From RUG100 sp963542695 (lineage in GTDB: Bacteria > Bacillota > Clostridia > Peptostreptococcales > Anaerovoracaceae), in assembly GCA_963542695.1 (NCBI GenBank), contig CAUTYX010000003.1, positions 62,001 to 126,000 of the forward strand: a stretch of DNA of 64,000 bases. The letters run 5' to 3'. Shown piece after piece: positions 25,238 through 34,310 of the stretch. The notes under the pieces are model-generated. The model saw only the letters and a list, made by a program, of their open reading frames with translations. It searched no databases and was not told the origin of the DNA. Position numbers and translations under genes: made by a program. The stretch's first letter is position 1; each line of letters begins with the position of its first letter.

Positions 25238-27289
25238 ATGATTATTACACTGAAAGACGGCAGCCAAAAAGAATATGGGCAGCCAATGTCTGTTTACGAC
25301 ATTGCAAGAGATATTAGCGATGGCCTGGCAAGAGTGGCTTGCGTGGGGGAAGTAAACGATGAAGTGGTAGACTTGCGAACTGTAGTAGATACAGATGCTA
25401 CCGTAAACATTTTAACCTTTGATACAGAAGAGGGTAGGAAGGCCTACCGTCACACATGTTCTCATGTGTTGGCCGAAGCTGTGAAAAACCTGTATCCGGA
25501 AGCCAAACTGGCCATTGGTCCTACCATTGACAACGGATTTTACTATGACTTTGATTTGCCACCTCTTTCCCGAGAGGATCTTGACAAAATCGAAAAAGAA
25601 ATGAAGAAGATTATCAAGAAAGGGGACTCCCTGGAAATGTTTACCTTGCCTCGCAAGGAAGCCATTGCCTTGATGACAGAGCGCCGGGAACCATACAAAG
25701 TGGAGTTGATCGAAGAATTACCTGAAGATGCCACTATCTCCTTTTATCGGCAGGGTGACTTTGTGGAACTATGTGCCGGACCACACTTGATGAAGACAAA
25801 GCAGATTAAAGCCTTTGCCTTGACATCTTCTTCGGGAGCCTACTGGAAAGGCGATGAAAACAACAAGATGCTTACCAGAATTTATGGTACAGCCTATACC
25901 AAGAAAACCGATTTGGAAGAATACCTGGAATACTTGGCGGATATTAAAAACAGAGACCACAATAAACTGGGTAGGGAAATGGACTTGTTTACAACCGTTG
26001 ATGTTATTGGCCAAGGTTTGCCGCTATTTATGCCAAAGGGCACCAAGATTATCCAGAAACTCCAGAGATGGATAGAGGACCTGGAAGATTATGAGTGGGG
26101 ATATGTCCGTACCAGAACACCGTTGATGGCGAAATCTACTTTGTATAAGATTTCCGACCACTGGTACCACTACAAAGACGGCATGTTTACCTTCGGATAT
26201 GAAAATCCCGATGAGGATACAGCTGCCGATGCCGGTCGAGATATTCATGGCGTAGAGGATTTGTCCATTATCGAGCATGATGCCGATGCCAACGTATATG
26301 CACTGCGTCCTATGACATGTCCTTTCCAGTACTATGTATATAAAGCCAATCAGAAAAGCTACCGTGATCTTCCCTACAGAATGGGGGAAACGTCCACCTT
26401 ATTCCGTAACGAAGACTCCGGAGAAATGCATGGACTAACGAGAGTTCGTCAGTTTACCATCTCCGAAGGGCATTTGGTTTGTACACCGGAACAGGTTGAC
26501 GAAGAGTTCAAGGGCTGTGTTGAATTGGCAAAATACTGTTTGACAACCCTTGGACTGGAAGATGATGTAACGTATCGTTTTTCCAAATGGGATCCGGAAA
26601 ACCCGGGAAAATATTTGGGAAGCGCCGAAGAATGGGATAAGGTAGAGTCTGCTATGCGCCAGATTCTGGATGAAATCGGTTTGGAATATACCGAAGAAGC
26701 AGGCGAGGCCGCCTTCTACGGACCGAAACTGGACATCCAGGCAAAGAATGTGTATGGAAAGGAAGATACCATGATTACCATTCAGCTGGATATGTTCCTT
26801 GCACAACGGTACGACATGTACTACATTGACAAAGATGGCGAAAAGAAACGACCCTATATTATTCATAGAACATCCCTTGGTTGCTATGAGCGTACTTTGG
26901 CTTGGCTTATTGAAAAGCACGAAGGCAAGTTCCCCACATGGCTTTGTTCGGAACAGGTTCGTGTATTGCCGGTTTCTGAAAAATTCCAGGACTGTGCCGA
27001 TGCTGTGTACAAAGAATTGCGTAAAAACGGAATTGATGCAACCGTTGACAGTCGTTCTGAAAGACTGGGCTACAAATTGCGTCAGGCTCAGCTGGATCGT
27101 CTACCGTACATGTTGGTTGTCGGAAATAAGGAACAGGAGGAAAATACCGTTTCTGTTCGCAGCCGATTTGCAGGGGATGAAGGCAGCCGTCCATTGGCTG
27201 ATTTTATCGCAGATATTTGTGAAGAAATTCGCACTAAGACCATTCGGAAAGAAGAACCAAAAGACGATGGTAAAGATGGTGCAAAATAG
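25238..27289 (+). CDS. thrS: threonyl-tRNA synthetase
   Basis: 683 residues, class II synthetase. Domains: TGS at 1-60 (MIITLKDGSQKEYGQPMSVYDIA); editing/SAD region with the zinc-type HTCSHVLAEAVKNLYP and the later CAGPH; catalytic core with motif 2 LFRNEDSGEMHGLTRVRQFT and motif 3 IIHRTSLGCYERTLAWLIE; anticodon-binding domain from about 575 (EQVRVLPVSEKFQDCADAVYKEL). The ATG at 25238 has GGAGGAAAGTT upstream; a longer frame from 25208 lacks a site and the TGS domain starts at 25238. Expression is controlled by the T-box leader. A GCCGGC inverted repeat follows (27304-27326) without a T-run. Confidence 0.97.
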   Translation: MIITLKDGSQKEYGQPMSVYDIARDISDGLARVACVGEVNDEVVDLRTVVDTDATVNILTFDTEEGRKAYRHTCSHVLAEAVKNLYPEAKLAIGPTIDNGFYYDFDLPPLSREDLDKIEKEMKKIIKKGDSLEMFTLPRKEAIALMTERREPYKVELIEELPEDATISFYRQGDFVELCAGPHLMKTKQIKAFALTSSSGAYWKGDENNKMLTRIYGTAYTKKTDLEEYLEYLADIKNRDHNKLGREMDLFTTVDVIGQGLPLFMPKGTKIIQKLQRWIEDLEDYEWGYVRTRTPLMAKSTLYKISDHWYHYKDGMFTFGYENPDEDTAADAGRDIHGVEDLSIIEHDADANVYALRPMTCPFQYYVYKANQKSYRDLPYRMGETSTLFRNEDSGEMHGLTRVRQFTISEGHLVCTPEQVDEEFKGCVELAKYCLTTLGLEDDVTYRFSKWDPENPGKYLGSAEEWDKVESAMRQILDEIGLEYTEEAGEAAFYGPKLDIQAKNVYGKEDTMITIQLDMFLAQRYDMYYIDKDGEKKRPYIIHRTSLGCYERTLAWLIEKHEGKFPTWLCSEQVRVLPVSEKFQDCADAVYKELRKNGIDATVDSRSERLGYKLRQAQLDRLPYMLVVGNKEQEENTVSVRSRFAGDEGSRPLADFIADICEEIRTKTIRKEEPKDDGKDGAK

Positions 27290-27353
27290 CTAAGGCAACA
27301 GAAGCCGGCTAAAACATAGTGCCGGCAATGAAACAAAAAAAGCTTTTCATTTA

Positions 27354-28327
27354 TTAGGAAGCAGGGCGGCAGGAATCGGTAGATGACTGCCGTCTTTTGG
27401 TGGAATCAAGGGCTGTATCTGGGGCATCCGTATCGGTTTCGGTAGTGAGCATAGACTTGCTGCTACAAAGGATGCCGGCTAGAATAAGTGCTGCACCGAT
27501 AATCCCTAGGAGCTCTAGTTTTTCGCCTAATATTATCCAACCGAAAAAAGCGGCACACAGTGGGTTTAGTGCACACAGTTGGCTTACTCGTTCAGCGGAA
27601 AGGGGTCTTGAGCAACGGTTTGCAGTGAAAAGCCAACGCAGGTACATAAAAGCGCAAGACCCAGCAATAATCCCCATTGGATCTCGTTAGTCGGCAATGT
27701 AGGGGTTTCTGTAACAAAGGACGTAATCATAGCCATGACGCCGGTAATACCAACGTAGATAATCCCCAAGCTCAATGGGTCGTAACGTTTAGAGAGTCGA
27801 TCAGTGGCAATAATGGCACCGGTGTACAAAACAGCAGCTATAATGCACAGAGTCTCCCCTGCGCCCAGAGAAAGGCCTGTTCCGCCGGGAAGAGCAAGGA
27901 AGCCGATTCCCGTCATGGTAATTAAGGCACTGACGATAATAATAGGTGTCGGCTTTTTGCGAAGCAAGATAGCTTCGGCAATGGGAACCATTACAATGGC
28001 AGTATTTTCTAAAAACGCACAGGCGGAGGAAGAGGTTTGCCGTAGTCCCAGTAACTCGGCAGTCATGGTAAAGAAATTTATGGCACCTAAAACAAGGGCT
28101 GCTTTGAGTATTTGAGGATTGTCCTTGATGCTGCGTAGTACCCGCGGCAAAAAAGCAACAAATAAAATAAGGAAGGCCATAAGAAAGCGTATCCCCAGCA
28201 AATTCAGCGGTTCCATGGTAACCAGCATTTGTTTGGACATTAGAAACGATGTACTGCGAGCCAAAGTGATGATGATAAACAGAATCGTTCCTGTGGTGAC
28301 GGTTAGTTGTTTAGCTTCTTTTGTCAT
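27354..28327 (-). pseudogene. DMT-superfamily permease (EamA), broken by a single-base deletion
   Basis: From ATG 28327 (AGGAGATTGCC upstream) the frame encodes nine-tenths of an EamA permease up to GFSLQTVAQ and then runs into DPFPLNE and a stop at 27584. The rest of the protein (RPLSAERVSQLCALNPLCAAFFGWIILGEKLELLGIIGAALILAGIL...) continues in another frame to 27354. One inserted base near 27608-27610 would restore a normal protein of about 320 residues. The lost part is the last repeat, which contains the conserved Glu helix, so the product is likely inactive. A sequencing error is possible. The gene is divergent from a LysR regulator, its probable controller. Confidence 0.8.
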
Positions 28328-28363
28328 GGCAATCTCCTTTTCCTTGACAAAAGTATACGATTT

Positions 28364-28412
28364 TTATATCTTTGAGTAAAACGAGAATTAATCATTATAT
28401 CTTTGACTAAAA
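28364..28412. promoter_or_regulatory. paired direct repeats between the DMT permease and lysR genes
   Basis: TTATATCTTTGASTAAAA occurs twice in the same orientation (28364-28381 and 28395-28412) with one base difference and a 31-bp period, close to three helical turns. The position between divergent regulator and target genes suggests LysR-type regulator binding sites. Confidence 0.6.
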
Positions 28413-28496
28413 TGCAAAGAAAAAATAAAAGTAATAAGAAGCAAGTAATGAAGAGGGAAATAAGAAAGACTACTTAAAAAGAAAGAGAAAAGAAAC

Positions 28497-29378
28497 ATGG
28501 ATATGGAAAAATATCGAACGTTGGTTTCAGTAATAGAGGAGGGGAGCTTTTCGGCCTTGGCAGAAAAACAGGGCTACACTCCCTCCGGTATTAGCCGTAT
28601 GATGGCGTCCATGGAGGCGGAACTTGGGTTCCCTCTTTTAATTCGCAGTAAAAAAGGGGTGACACCTACAGCGGATTGCCTGGAAATTTTGCCCCAGATA
28701 AAGAATGCTCTCGCCGCATGGGAACGAGTGCGTCAATCTGCAGATCAATTATTGGGGCTCAGCACCGGAACACTACACATAGGAACATCGTATTATGCCG
28801 GATACCCGTGGTTGGCGCAGGTAATTGCTGCTTTTCAAAAGCAGTACCCGGGGATTGCGGTAAAGCTAATAGAGGGAACCAGCAGCCAACTGGCAACCGC
28901 CATTGAGGAGAATAGAGCGGATCTTTGCCTTATTAGTCAGCGAGCCGGTAACCATCAGTGGATTTTGCTGAAAAAAGATTTTATGGTAGCGTGGGTTCCG
29001 AAGGACCATCCAATGGCCGGAGGTGCCGGCTTCCCCATCAGCCAATTTCGTAAAGAGCCATTTATTGAACTGTACCCGGGACTGGAGACTGACAACTCCA
29101 GAATGTTTCATCGCAATTCCATACAGCCGCAAACGGTTTATACAACCACTGACAATTTTGCCGTATATGCCATGGTGGAGGCCGGTCTTGGTATATCCAG
29201 CGCCAATAGTCTCATTGCAGAATCCTTTGCAGGGGATGTAGTTGCGCTGCCGATTGAGCCATTACAGTCGGTGGATATCGGCATGGCTATTCCGGCGGAA
29301 TCGGTTATCTCACCGGCAGCCAGAAAATTTGCCGATTTTGCCATATCAAGAGCCGGTCAGTGGAGCGAGACTCGGTAA
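28497..29378 (+). CDS. LysR-family transcriptional regulator
   Basis: 293 residues. N-terminal winged helix (YRTLVSVIEEGSFSALAEKQGYTPSGISRMMASMEAELGFPLLIRSKKGVTPT, residues 5-60), then a periplasmic-binding-protein-like effector domain (GTLHIGTSYYAGYPWLAQVIAAFQKQYPGI). It is divergent from the frameshifted DMT permease, and the intergenic direct repeats are its likely operator. A weak ribosome binding site (GAAAGAGAAAAG) precedes the ATG. The effector is unknown. Confidence 0.9.
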   Translation: MDMEKYRTLVSVIEEGSFSALAEKQGYTPSGISRMMASMEAELGFPLLIRSKKGVTPTADCLEILPQIKNALAAWERVRQSADQLLGLSTGTLHIGTSYYAGYPWLAQVIAAFQKQYPGIAVKLIEGTSSQLATAIEENRADLCLISQRAGNHQWILLKKDFMVAWVPKDHPMAGGAGFPISQFRKEPFIELYPGLETDNSRMFHRNSIQPQTVYTTTDNFAVYAMVEAGLGISSANSLIAESFAGDVVALPIEPLQSVDIGMAIPAESVISPAARKFADFAISRAGQWSETR

Positions 29379-29510
29379 CCGGTGGCAAAATGCAGTTGGA
29401 GCAATAAAATTTGCCAAGAAAAAATGGTAGAAACCGTATAGAAACTCGTCTGATATGGGTATAATGAAACCATAGTATTTGTTTGTAAAGGTTTATAGTA
29501 AGGAGACGTT

Positions 29511-30071
29511 ATGAGAAAAGATTTTGGACCACAGTCATTGATTTATCCGGAACCGGTATTGATGATTGCATCGTATGACGAAGAGGGGAATGTAGATGTA
29601 ATGAATGCCGCTTGGGGTGGTGTCAGCGGCTCCAACGAGATTACCATGTGCCTTTCTCCGACACATAAATCCGTAGAAAATATTGTGAAAATTAAAGAGT
29701 TCACCGTTGCATTCGGAGATGCCGATCACGTGGAAGAATGCGACTATTTGGGGCTGGTTTCGGCTAAAGATGTTCCTGACAAAGTCGCAAGAACGGGATT
29801 GACCGTAGGACAATCCAAGCATGTTAATGCGCCGATTTTGGAAGAGTTGCCGGTATATCTTGATTGCAAGCTAAAAAGCTACGACGAAGCTACCCACTAC
29901 ATGCGGGCAGAAATTGTTAATGTGGCAGCCGATGAATCGGTACTGGATGAAGAGGGCAACATTGATTTGGCAAAGGTGCGTCCTATTGCATATGATGGAC
30001 TAAATCACAATTACAACGTACTGGGAGAAATCGTTGGAAAAGCATTCTCCGATGGCAAGAACATAAAATAG
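29511..30071 (+). CDS. flavin reductase-like FMN-binding protein
   Basis: 186 residues of the flavin reductase-like/split-barrel family: YPEPVLMIASYDEEGNVDVMNAAWGGVSGSNEITMCLSPTHKSVENIVKIKEFTV carries the usual FMN-binding strand-turn pattern, and the C-terminus has YDGLNHNYNVLGEIVGKAF. Anaerobe members bind FMN and act as flavoredoxins. The partner is unknown. AGGAGACGTT precedes the ATG. It is a single-gene unit with a strong bidirectional terminator. Confidence 0.85.
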   Translation: MRKDFGPQSLIYPEPVLMIASYDEEGNVDVMNAAWGGVSGSNEITMCLSPTHKSVENIVKIKEFTVAFGDADHVEECDYLGLVSAKDVPDKVARTGLTVGQSKHVNAPILEELPVYLDCKLKSYDEATHYMRAEIVNVAADESVLDEEGNIDLAKVRPIAYDGLNHNYNVLGEIVGKAFSDGKNIK

Positions 30072-30162
30072 TCAATACCACAATATAGGATACATTTATC
30101 TGGCTAAATTAAATCATTGGATCAAAGTGCCATTGAATTTAAAAGTTGTGTTTAACCATCAA

Positions 30163-30197
30163 AATGTCGACCTCCAATTGTTTTTGGAGGTCGGCAC
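30163..30197. terminator. bidirectional terminator between the flavoprotein and ABC transporter genes
   Basis: TCGACCTCCAA pairs with TTGGAGGTCGG around a short loop. Transcripts converge here. Confidence 0.75.
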
Positions 30198-30265
30198 ATT
30201 TCTACTCTTGTATGATTGTTATTTCTTTTGTCATCCTCTACATAGCAGATGGACGCAGCGACCGG

Positions 30266-30988
30266 CTACAGGACTTTACTGAAAAAGCTTTTGGCTCGCT
30301 GGCTCTTGGTGTGATCAAAGAGCTCTTCCGGGGTTCCTTGCTCCATAATAACACCTTCGTCAATAAAGAAAATGCGATCGGCAACTTCCCGGGCGAATCT
30401 CATTTCGTGGGTCACGATGACCATAGTCATGCCCCCTTCGGCCAAGCTTTTCATAACATCCAGAACTTCGCCGACCATTTCCGGATCAAGAGCCGAAGTA
30501 GGCTCGTCAAAGAGCATAACTTCCGGATTTATAGCCAAAGCTCTGGCAATGGCAGCTCGCTGCTTTTGCCCGCCGGAGAGAGAGGCCGGGTACACGTTTA
30601 CCTTGTCAGACAACCCTACACGCTGCAACAGTTCCTTTGCCTTCTTCTCCGCTTCTTCTTTGGTCATGCGACCGGTTTGAATGGGAGCTAAAGTAATATT
30701 CTCCAAAGTGGTCATGTGAGGGAATAAATTAAAGTTCTGGAATACCATTCCCAGCTTCTCACGAACTTTGTTTAGATCAACGCCCTTGGCATTGATTTGC
30801 TGGCCGTCAACCAGAACTTCGCCTTTGGTAGGTTCTTCCAGTAGGTTTAGGCATCGCAGGAAGGTGCTTTTTCCGGAACCGGAAGGTCCGATGACGCAGA
30901 CGACTTCTCCGTCTTTAATGGTTTCGGAAATTCCTTTTAGAACTTCCAATTCTCCGAAATATTTATGTAAGTCTTTAACTTCTATCAC
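30266..30988 (-). CDS. polar amino acid ABC transporter, ATP-binding protein
   Basis: 240 residues of the GlnQ/HisP type. Walker A GPSGSGKSTFLRCLN, Q-loop MVFQNFNLFPHMT, signature LSGGQKQRAAIARALA, Walker B VMLFDEPTSALDPEM, switch His in VIVTHEM. The GTG at 30988 (VIEVKDLHKYFG) is the likely start: AGGAGG lies 10 nt upstream, and the longer frame adds residues encoded over that site. Its first 14 nt overlap the permease gene end. Last gene of the transporter operon. Confidence 0.93.
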   Translation of the reverse strand: MIEVKDLHKYFGELEVLKGISETIKDGEVVCVIGPSGSGKSTFLRCLNLLEEPTKGEVLVDGQQINAKGVDLNKVREKLGMVFQNFNLFPHMTTLENITLAPIQTGRMTKEEAEKKAKELLQRVGLSDKVNVYPASLSGGQKQRAAIARALAINPEVMLFDEPTSALDPEMVGEVLDVMKSLAEGGMTMVIVTHEMRFAREVADRIFFIDEGVIMEQGTPEELFDHTKSQRAKSFFSKVL

Positions 30989-31646
30989 TGACTGCCATCC
31001 TCCTTTCTGCATAAGCAACGATGCGGGAAAGTGGAATGGTCAAGCACAGGTACACAACGGCAACGCCGATGTACGCATACCAGAAAGTGTAAGACTGACT
31101 GGCCCACAAAATTCCTTTTCTCGTAATTTCTTCAATGGCAACAATAGACAATACGGCTGTTTCCTTAATCAAGGTGATAAATTCGTTGCCCAGTGCCGGC
31201 ATAATAATCCGGATGGCCTGGGGAATGACGATGAAGCGCATTGTTTTTCCGTGTGTCAGACCAAGGGAACGGGCGGCTTCGATTTGTCCGGTATCAATAG
31301 CCTGTAAACCGGCACGGATAATTTCGGCAACGTAGGCAGAACTGTTGATCCCGCAAGCCAAAATACCACAACCGACTTCGATGCCTCGCCAGGTAAAGGA
31401 TCCGCCTAATGATCCAACCAATTGCGGCAGACCGGCGTACCAAATGAGAGCCTGCACCAAGAGAGGTGTTCCCCGCAGGATTTCTACATACACAGAGCCG
31501 ATGATACGCAAAACTTTCAGTTTGGAAAGCTTCATCAATGCAATAAGCAAGCCCAGCAATACACCTAAGATAACGGCAAACACCGTGATTTCCAAGGTCG
31601 TTCCAATGCCCGCAAAGGCTTTTTGTATTCCGGTAAGGTATTCCAT
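30975..31646 (-). CDS. polar amino acid ABC transporter, permease
   Basis: 223 residues, HisM/GlnP family. The N-terminal helix TLEITVFAVILGVLLGLLIALMKLS and the EAA loop EAARSLGLTHGKTMRFIVIPQAIRIIMPALGNEFI are typical, and five helices are visible. AAGGAGGAAACTGGTA precedes the ATG. It forms the membrane channel with the adjacent ATPase and lipoprotein. It is separated from the binding-protein gene by 82 bp holding a 12-bp hairpin. Confidence 0.93.
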   Translation of the reverse strand: MEYLTGIQKAFAGIGTTLEITVFAVILGVLLGLLIALMKLSKLKVLRIIGSVYVEILRGTPLLVQALIWYAGLPQLVGSLGGSFTWRGIEVGCGILACGINSSAYVAEIIRAGLQAIDTGQIEAARSLGLTHGKTMRFIVIPQAIRIIMPALGNEFITLIKETAVLSIVAIEEITRKGILWASQSYTFWYAYIGVAVVYLCLTIPLSRIVAYAERRMAVSDRS

Positions 31647-31670
31647 TACCAGTTTCCTCCTTACAAATAG

Positions 31671-31700
31671 GAAAAGGTTTGTAGTGTCACAAACCTTTTC
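31671..31700 (-). other. intraoperonic hairpin between binding protein and permease genes
   Basis: Perfect 12-bp stem GAAAAGGTTTGT / ACAAACCTTTTC, 6-nt loop, no long T-run after it on the minus strand. Such stems usually protect or partly end the upstream mRNA so that the binding protein is made in excess. Confidence 0.7.
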
Positions 31701-31728
31701 GCAGATGATATTTTACTGCTGTGGTAGC

Positions 31729-32520
31729 TTACTTGCCGGAACCCAGTTTCCACTGTTTGTACAGTTTGTCATAAGTGCCGTTATCCTTGATGTTTTTCAA
31801 ACCGGTGTTAATCTTTTCCAGTAGTTCGGAGTTTCCTTTTTTAACAGCGATTCCATAGGATTCAGCGTTAATAGTCTCTCCAACGATTTTGATTTTGTCC
31901 GGCTGTTTTTCCATATAACTCTGAGTTACAGGCAGGTCGTTGATAACGGCGTTGATGGTTCCGTTGGCCAGATCGTTAAAAGTTACATCCAGACCGTTGT
32001 AGGTCTTTACATCTTTAATCTTGCCTTCTTTTTTCAGCTCTTCGGCCTTCTTTGCACCGGAAGTTCCGATTTGTGCGCCTACAATCATGTCTTTAGTCAA
32101 GTCATCCAGCTTTTTTACTGTTGTATTGTCTTTTGCAACAGCCAGTGCCAGACCGGATTTGTAGTATTCGTCAGAGAAGTCTACCTTTTCTTTTCTTGCT
32201 TTTGTAATGGTAACACCACTGGCAACAATGTCCACGTTGCCGGAATCCAGTGCCGGAATCAATCCGTCGAACTCCATGTTTTTCCATTCTACCTGGATAT
32301 TTTGGTCTTTTGCAATGGCATTGATTAGATCAACGTCAAAGCCTGTCAAATTACCATCATCATCGGTGGTATCAAAGGGAGGGAAGGTGGGTTCCATGGC
32401 GGCGGTCAACGGTTTGTCTTTGCTGCCGGAGTTGCTTCCCGAATCCCCACATGCGGTGAAAGCCAATGTAAAAACCAGTGCCATTGTCAGAACAAGGGCG
32501 CCTTTCAGAATTTTTTTCAT
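31729..32520 (-). CDS. polar amino acid ABC transporter, substrate-binding lipoprotein
   Basis: 263 residues. Lipoprotein signal MKKILKGALVLTMALVFTLAFTAC with the lipid-modified Cys near residue 24, then a bacterial extracellular solute-binding family 3 fold: TFPPFDTTDDDGNLTGFDVDLINAIAKDQNI and DGLIPALDSGNVDIVASGVTITKARKEKVDFSDEYY. The exact amino acid cannot be decided. The ATG at 32520 has GAGAGGAC upstream; the longer open frame to 32652 runs over the promoter. First gene of the operon. Confidence 0.93.
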   Translation of the reverse strand: MKKILKGALVLTMALVFTLAFTACGDSGSNSGSKDKPLTAAMEPTFPPFDTTDDDGNLTGFDVDLINAIAKDQNIQVEWKNMEFDGLIPALDSGNVDIVASGVTITKARKEKVDFSDEYYKSGLALAVAKDNTTVKKLDDLTKDMIVGAQIGTSGAKKAEELKKEGKIKDVKTYNGLDVTFNDLANGTINAVINDLPVTQSYMEKQPDKIKIVGETINAESYGIAVKKGNSELLEKINTGLKNIKDNGTYDKLYKQWKLGSGK

Positions 32521-32576
32521 GAGTATGTCCTCTCTGTAAATATAATAATATGTTATTAAACGTAGCTTGTTTGATA

Positions 32577-32605
32577 ATAATACGCCAAAATGTATATCTT
32601 TGCAA
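32577..32605 (-). promoter_or_regulatory. promoter of the amino acid ABC transporter operon
   Basis: On the minus strand TTGCAA (32600-32605), 17-bp spacer, TATTAT (32577-32582), about 57 bp before the lipoprotein ATG. Confidence 0.65.
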
Positions 32606-32744
32606 CAACAAGATGTATTTTTATGCAATTCTTTTTGTATACTTTTATTCAAAGCCTAAGAATGATATAATAATTTAATTAGTGTAGAAAATCATTGTAT
32701 AAAATCACTGTATAAATAGACAAGCAATTTCAGGAGATGAGGAT

Positions 32745-33671
32745 ATGATATTCAATAATATACTGGAAGCCGTAGGCCATACCCCTATTATCCGGTTAAA
32801 CCACTTGACAGAACCCGGCGATGCGGAGATTTTGGTAAAATATGAGGGTCTTAACGTAGGTGGTTCTATTAAAACCAGGACGGCTTTGAACATGATTCGC
32901 AAGGCGGAAGAAGAGGGGCTTTTGACTCCGGACTCCATCATTGTAGAGCCGACCAGTGGCAATCAGGGCATTGGTCTGGCATTGGTGGGTGCTGTAAAGG
33001 GATATAAAACCACCATTATAATGCCGCACTCGGTAAGTCGGGAACGGCGGCTTTTGGTGGAAGCCTATGGAGCAGAGCTAAAGCTGATTCACGATGATGA
33101 TGACATTGGCGAATGCATCGACAACTGCATCAAATTATCGAAGCAGATGGCAGAAGAAAACCCGAACGTTTTTGTTCCGGATCAATTTAACAACATGAAC
33201 AACCCACTGACCCACGAGAGCAGCACCGCCAGAGAAATCCTGGAGCAGGTGGACGGACCCATCGACGGGTTTTGTTCCGGTGTCGGCACCGGCGGTACCA
33301 TTAGCGGTATTGGGCACGTTTTAAAGGACGCCAATCCGGATATGAAAATTTATGCAGTAGAACCGGAAAACGCGGCCATTCTCTCCGGTGGAAACGTTGG
33401 AACGCATCTGCAAATGGGAATAGGTGACGGCTTGATTCCTGCAACTTTGGATCAACAAATTTTTTCAAAGACTTGTCTGGTTAGCGATAGAGAAGCCATG
33501 GAAATCACCCGGCGTCTTTCCCGGGAAGAAGGTATTCTTTGCGGCATTTCCAGTGGTTCCAACGTATGCGTTGCACTGAAGATGGCAAAAGAACTAGGCG
33601 CCGGAAAACGAGTGCTCACCGTTTTACCGGATACCGGTGAACGGTATTTCTCTACACCGCTGTTTGAATAA
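32745..33671 (+). CDS. cysK: cysteine synthase family PLP enzyme
   Basis: 308 residues, fold type II. The PLP lysine is in NVGGSIKTR (Lys43), the substrate loop is PTSGNQGIGLALVGA (Gln replaces the Thr of classical CysK TSGNTG), and the phosphate-binding loop is GVGTGGTISGIGHVLK. It makes cysteine from O-acetylserine and sulfide. The loop variant leaves room for another amino donor or nucleophile, so the symbol is by family. GGAGATGAGGAT precedes the ATG. Convergent genes and a repeat array follow. Confidence 0.85.
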   Translation: MIFNNILEAVGHTPIIRLNHLTEPGDAEILVKYEGLNVGGSIKTRTALNMIRKAEEEGLLTPDSIIVEPTSGNQGIGLALVGAVKGYKTTIIMPHSVSRERRLLVEAYGAELKLIHDDDDIGECIDNCIKLSKQMAEENPNVFVPDQFNNMNNPLTHESSTAREILEQVDGPIDGFCSGVGTGGTISGIGHVLKDANPDMKIYAVEPENAAILSGGNVGTHLQMGIGDGLIPATLDQQIFSKTCLVSDREAMEITRRLSREEGILCGISSGSNVCVALKMAKELGAGKRVLTVLPDTGERYFSTPLFE

Positions 33672-33754
33672 GCTGTTTGAACAAGATCCAGGAGTAGCTG
33701 AACAAACGGTATTAGGTTAATAAATGTAAATAGATCTAGATTTAGGAAATGGAA

Positions 33755-33935
33755 GGGCACGGAACGAATCCGTGCTTTTCAAATTTAAAGAACAGTGGGG
33801 AAGGATTCCGTGTTTTTTTGAATTCGAAGAAAAGTACGGAATAAGTCCGCACTTTTCTTCAAAACGACTTTTAGTGCGGATTTGTTCCGCACTTTTTATA
33901 TATTCAGAAATTGTGCGGAACAAGATTTCGATTTA
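33755..33935 (+). repeat. palindromic repeat array A, five units with about 39-nt period
   Basis: Units start at 33755, 33793, 33832, 33872 and 33911 (steps 38, 39, 40, 39). Each is a 25-nt imperfect palindrome with left arm like AAGTRCGGA and right arm like TCCGCACTTTT, joined by 13-15 nt AT-rich linkers of differing sequence. Unit 33832 extends to a 15-bp stem (33826-33860). Unit 33872 has a perfect 8-bp stem AGTGCGGA/TCCGCACT. The last unit keeps only the left arm. The array starts 84 nt after the cysK stop. No coding potential is seen; short frames here are repeat artefacts. Confidence 0.8.
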
Positions 33936-34065
33936 TTGGATGAAAAAAGCTTATTAAAGGTAGATTTGTAATAAATTTATCTTGCATTAAGAGAATTTCT
34001 CTGCAACAGTAACATTAAAATATATATCGGGTAACTTATTACTCTTATTCTAGCACTACGCATAA

Positions 34066-34162
34066 AATGTGGTTCCGCATTTTTTTCTGTTTTGTTGGAA
34101 GTGCGGAAAATTTCCGTACTTTATGCAATTAAACGAAAAGTGCGGAAGAAGTGGAAGAAAGG
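34066..34162 (+). repeat. palindromic repeat array B (two to three units, 39-nt step)
   Basis: A full unit at 34099 (AAGTGCGGA ... TTCCGTACTT) and a terminal half-unit at 34138 are exactly 39 nt apart. The linker ends in AAACGAA, as in the array at 60757 (GAACGAA). A shortened palindrome (AATGTGG-TT-CCGCATT) lies before it near 34066. An outer GCATAAA/TTTATGC pair can close around the group. Confidence 0.7.
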
Positions 34163-34239
34163 GGCAAAAAAGAAAGGCGCAACAATAAATGGTAAAGACA
34201 CAGGAAACAGACAGATGCTAACGTAAAATAAAAAAATGT

Positions 34240-34273
34240 AAGAAGCGTCCCCTAGCGGGAACGCTTCTTTTCT
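34240..34273. terminator. strong hairpin terminator in the cysK-hemerythrin gap
   Basis: AAGAAGCGT / ACGCTTCTT stem with inner CC/GG pairs and a short loop, followed by TTTT on the plus strand and flanked by an A-run on the other side, so it could act in both directions. It may end a transcript that runs through the repeat arrays from cysK. Confidence 0.7.
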
Positions 34274-34310
34274 ATATACTCCGCCTACAGAACGGGGTCT
34301 CTAAATGGCA

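Noticed and set aside
27304..27326. GCCGGC inverted repeat as thrS terminator
   Set aside because: No T-run follows and the half-sites are self-complementary, frequent words in this genome; support is too weak for a separate call.
33709..33957. Short coding frames on both strands in the cysK downstream region
   Set aside because: They consist of translated palindrome units, have no ribosome binding site and no protein-like composition.
33755..34162. CRISPR array
   Set aside because: The repeated part is a degenerate palindrome, the linkers are only 13-15 nt, and no cas genes are present. It is kept as a separate palindromic array family.
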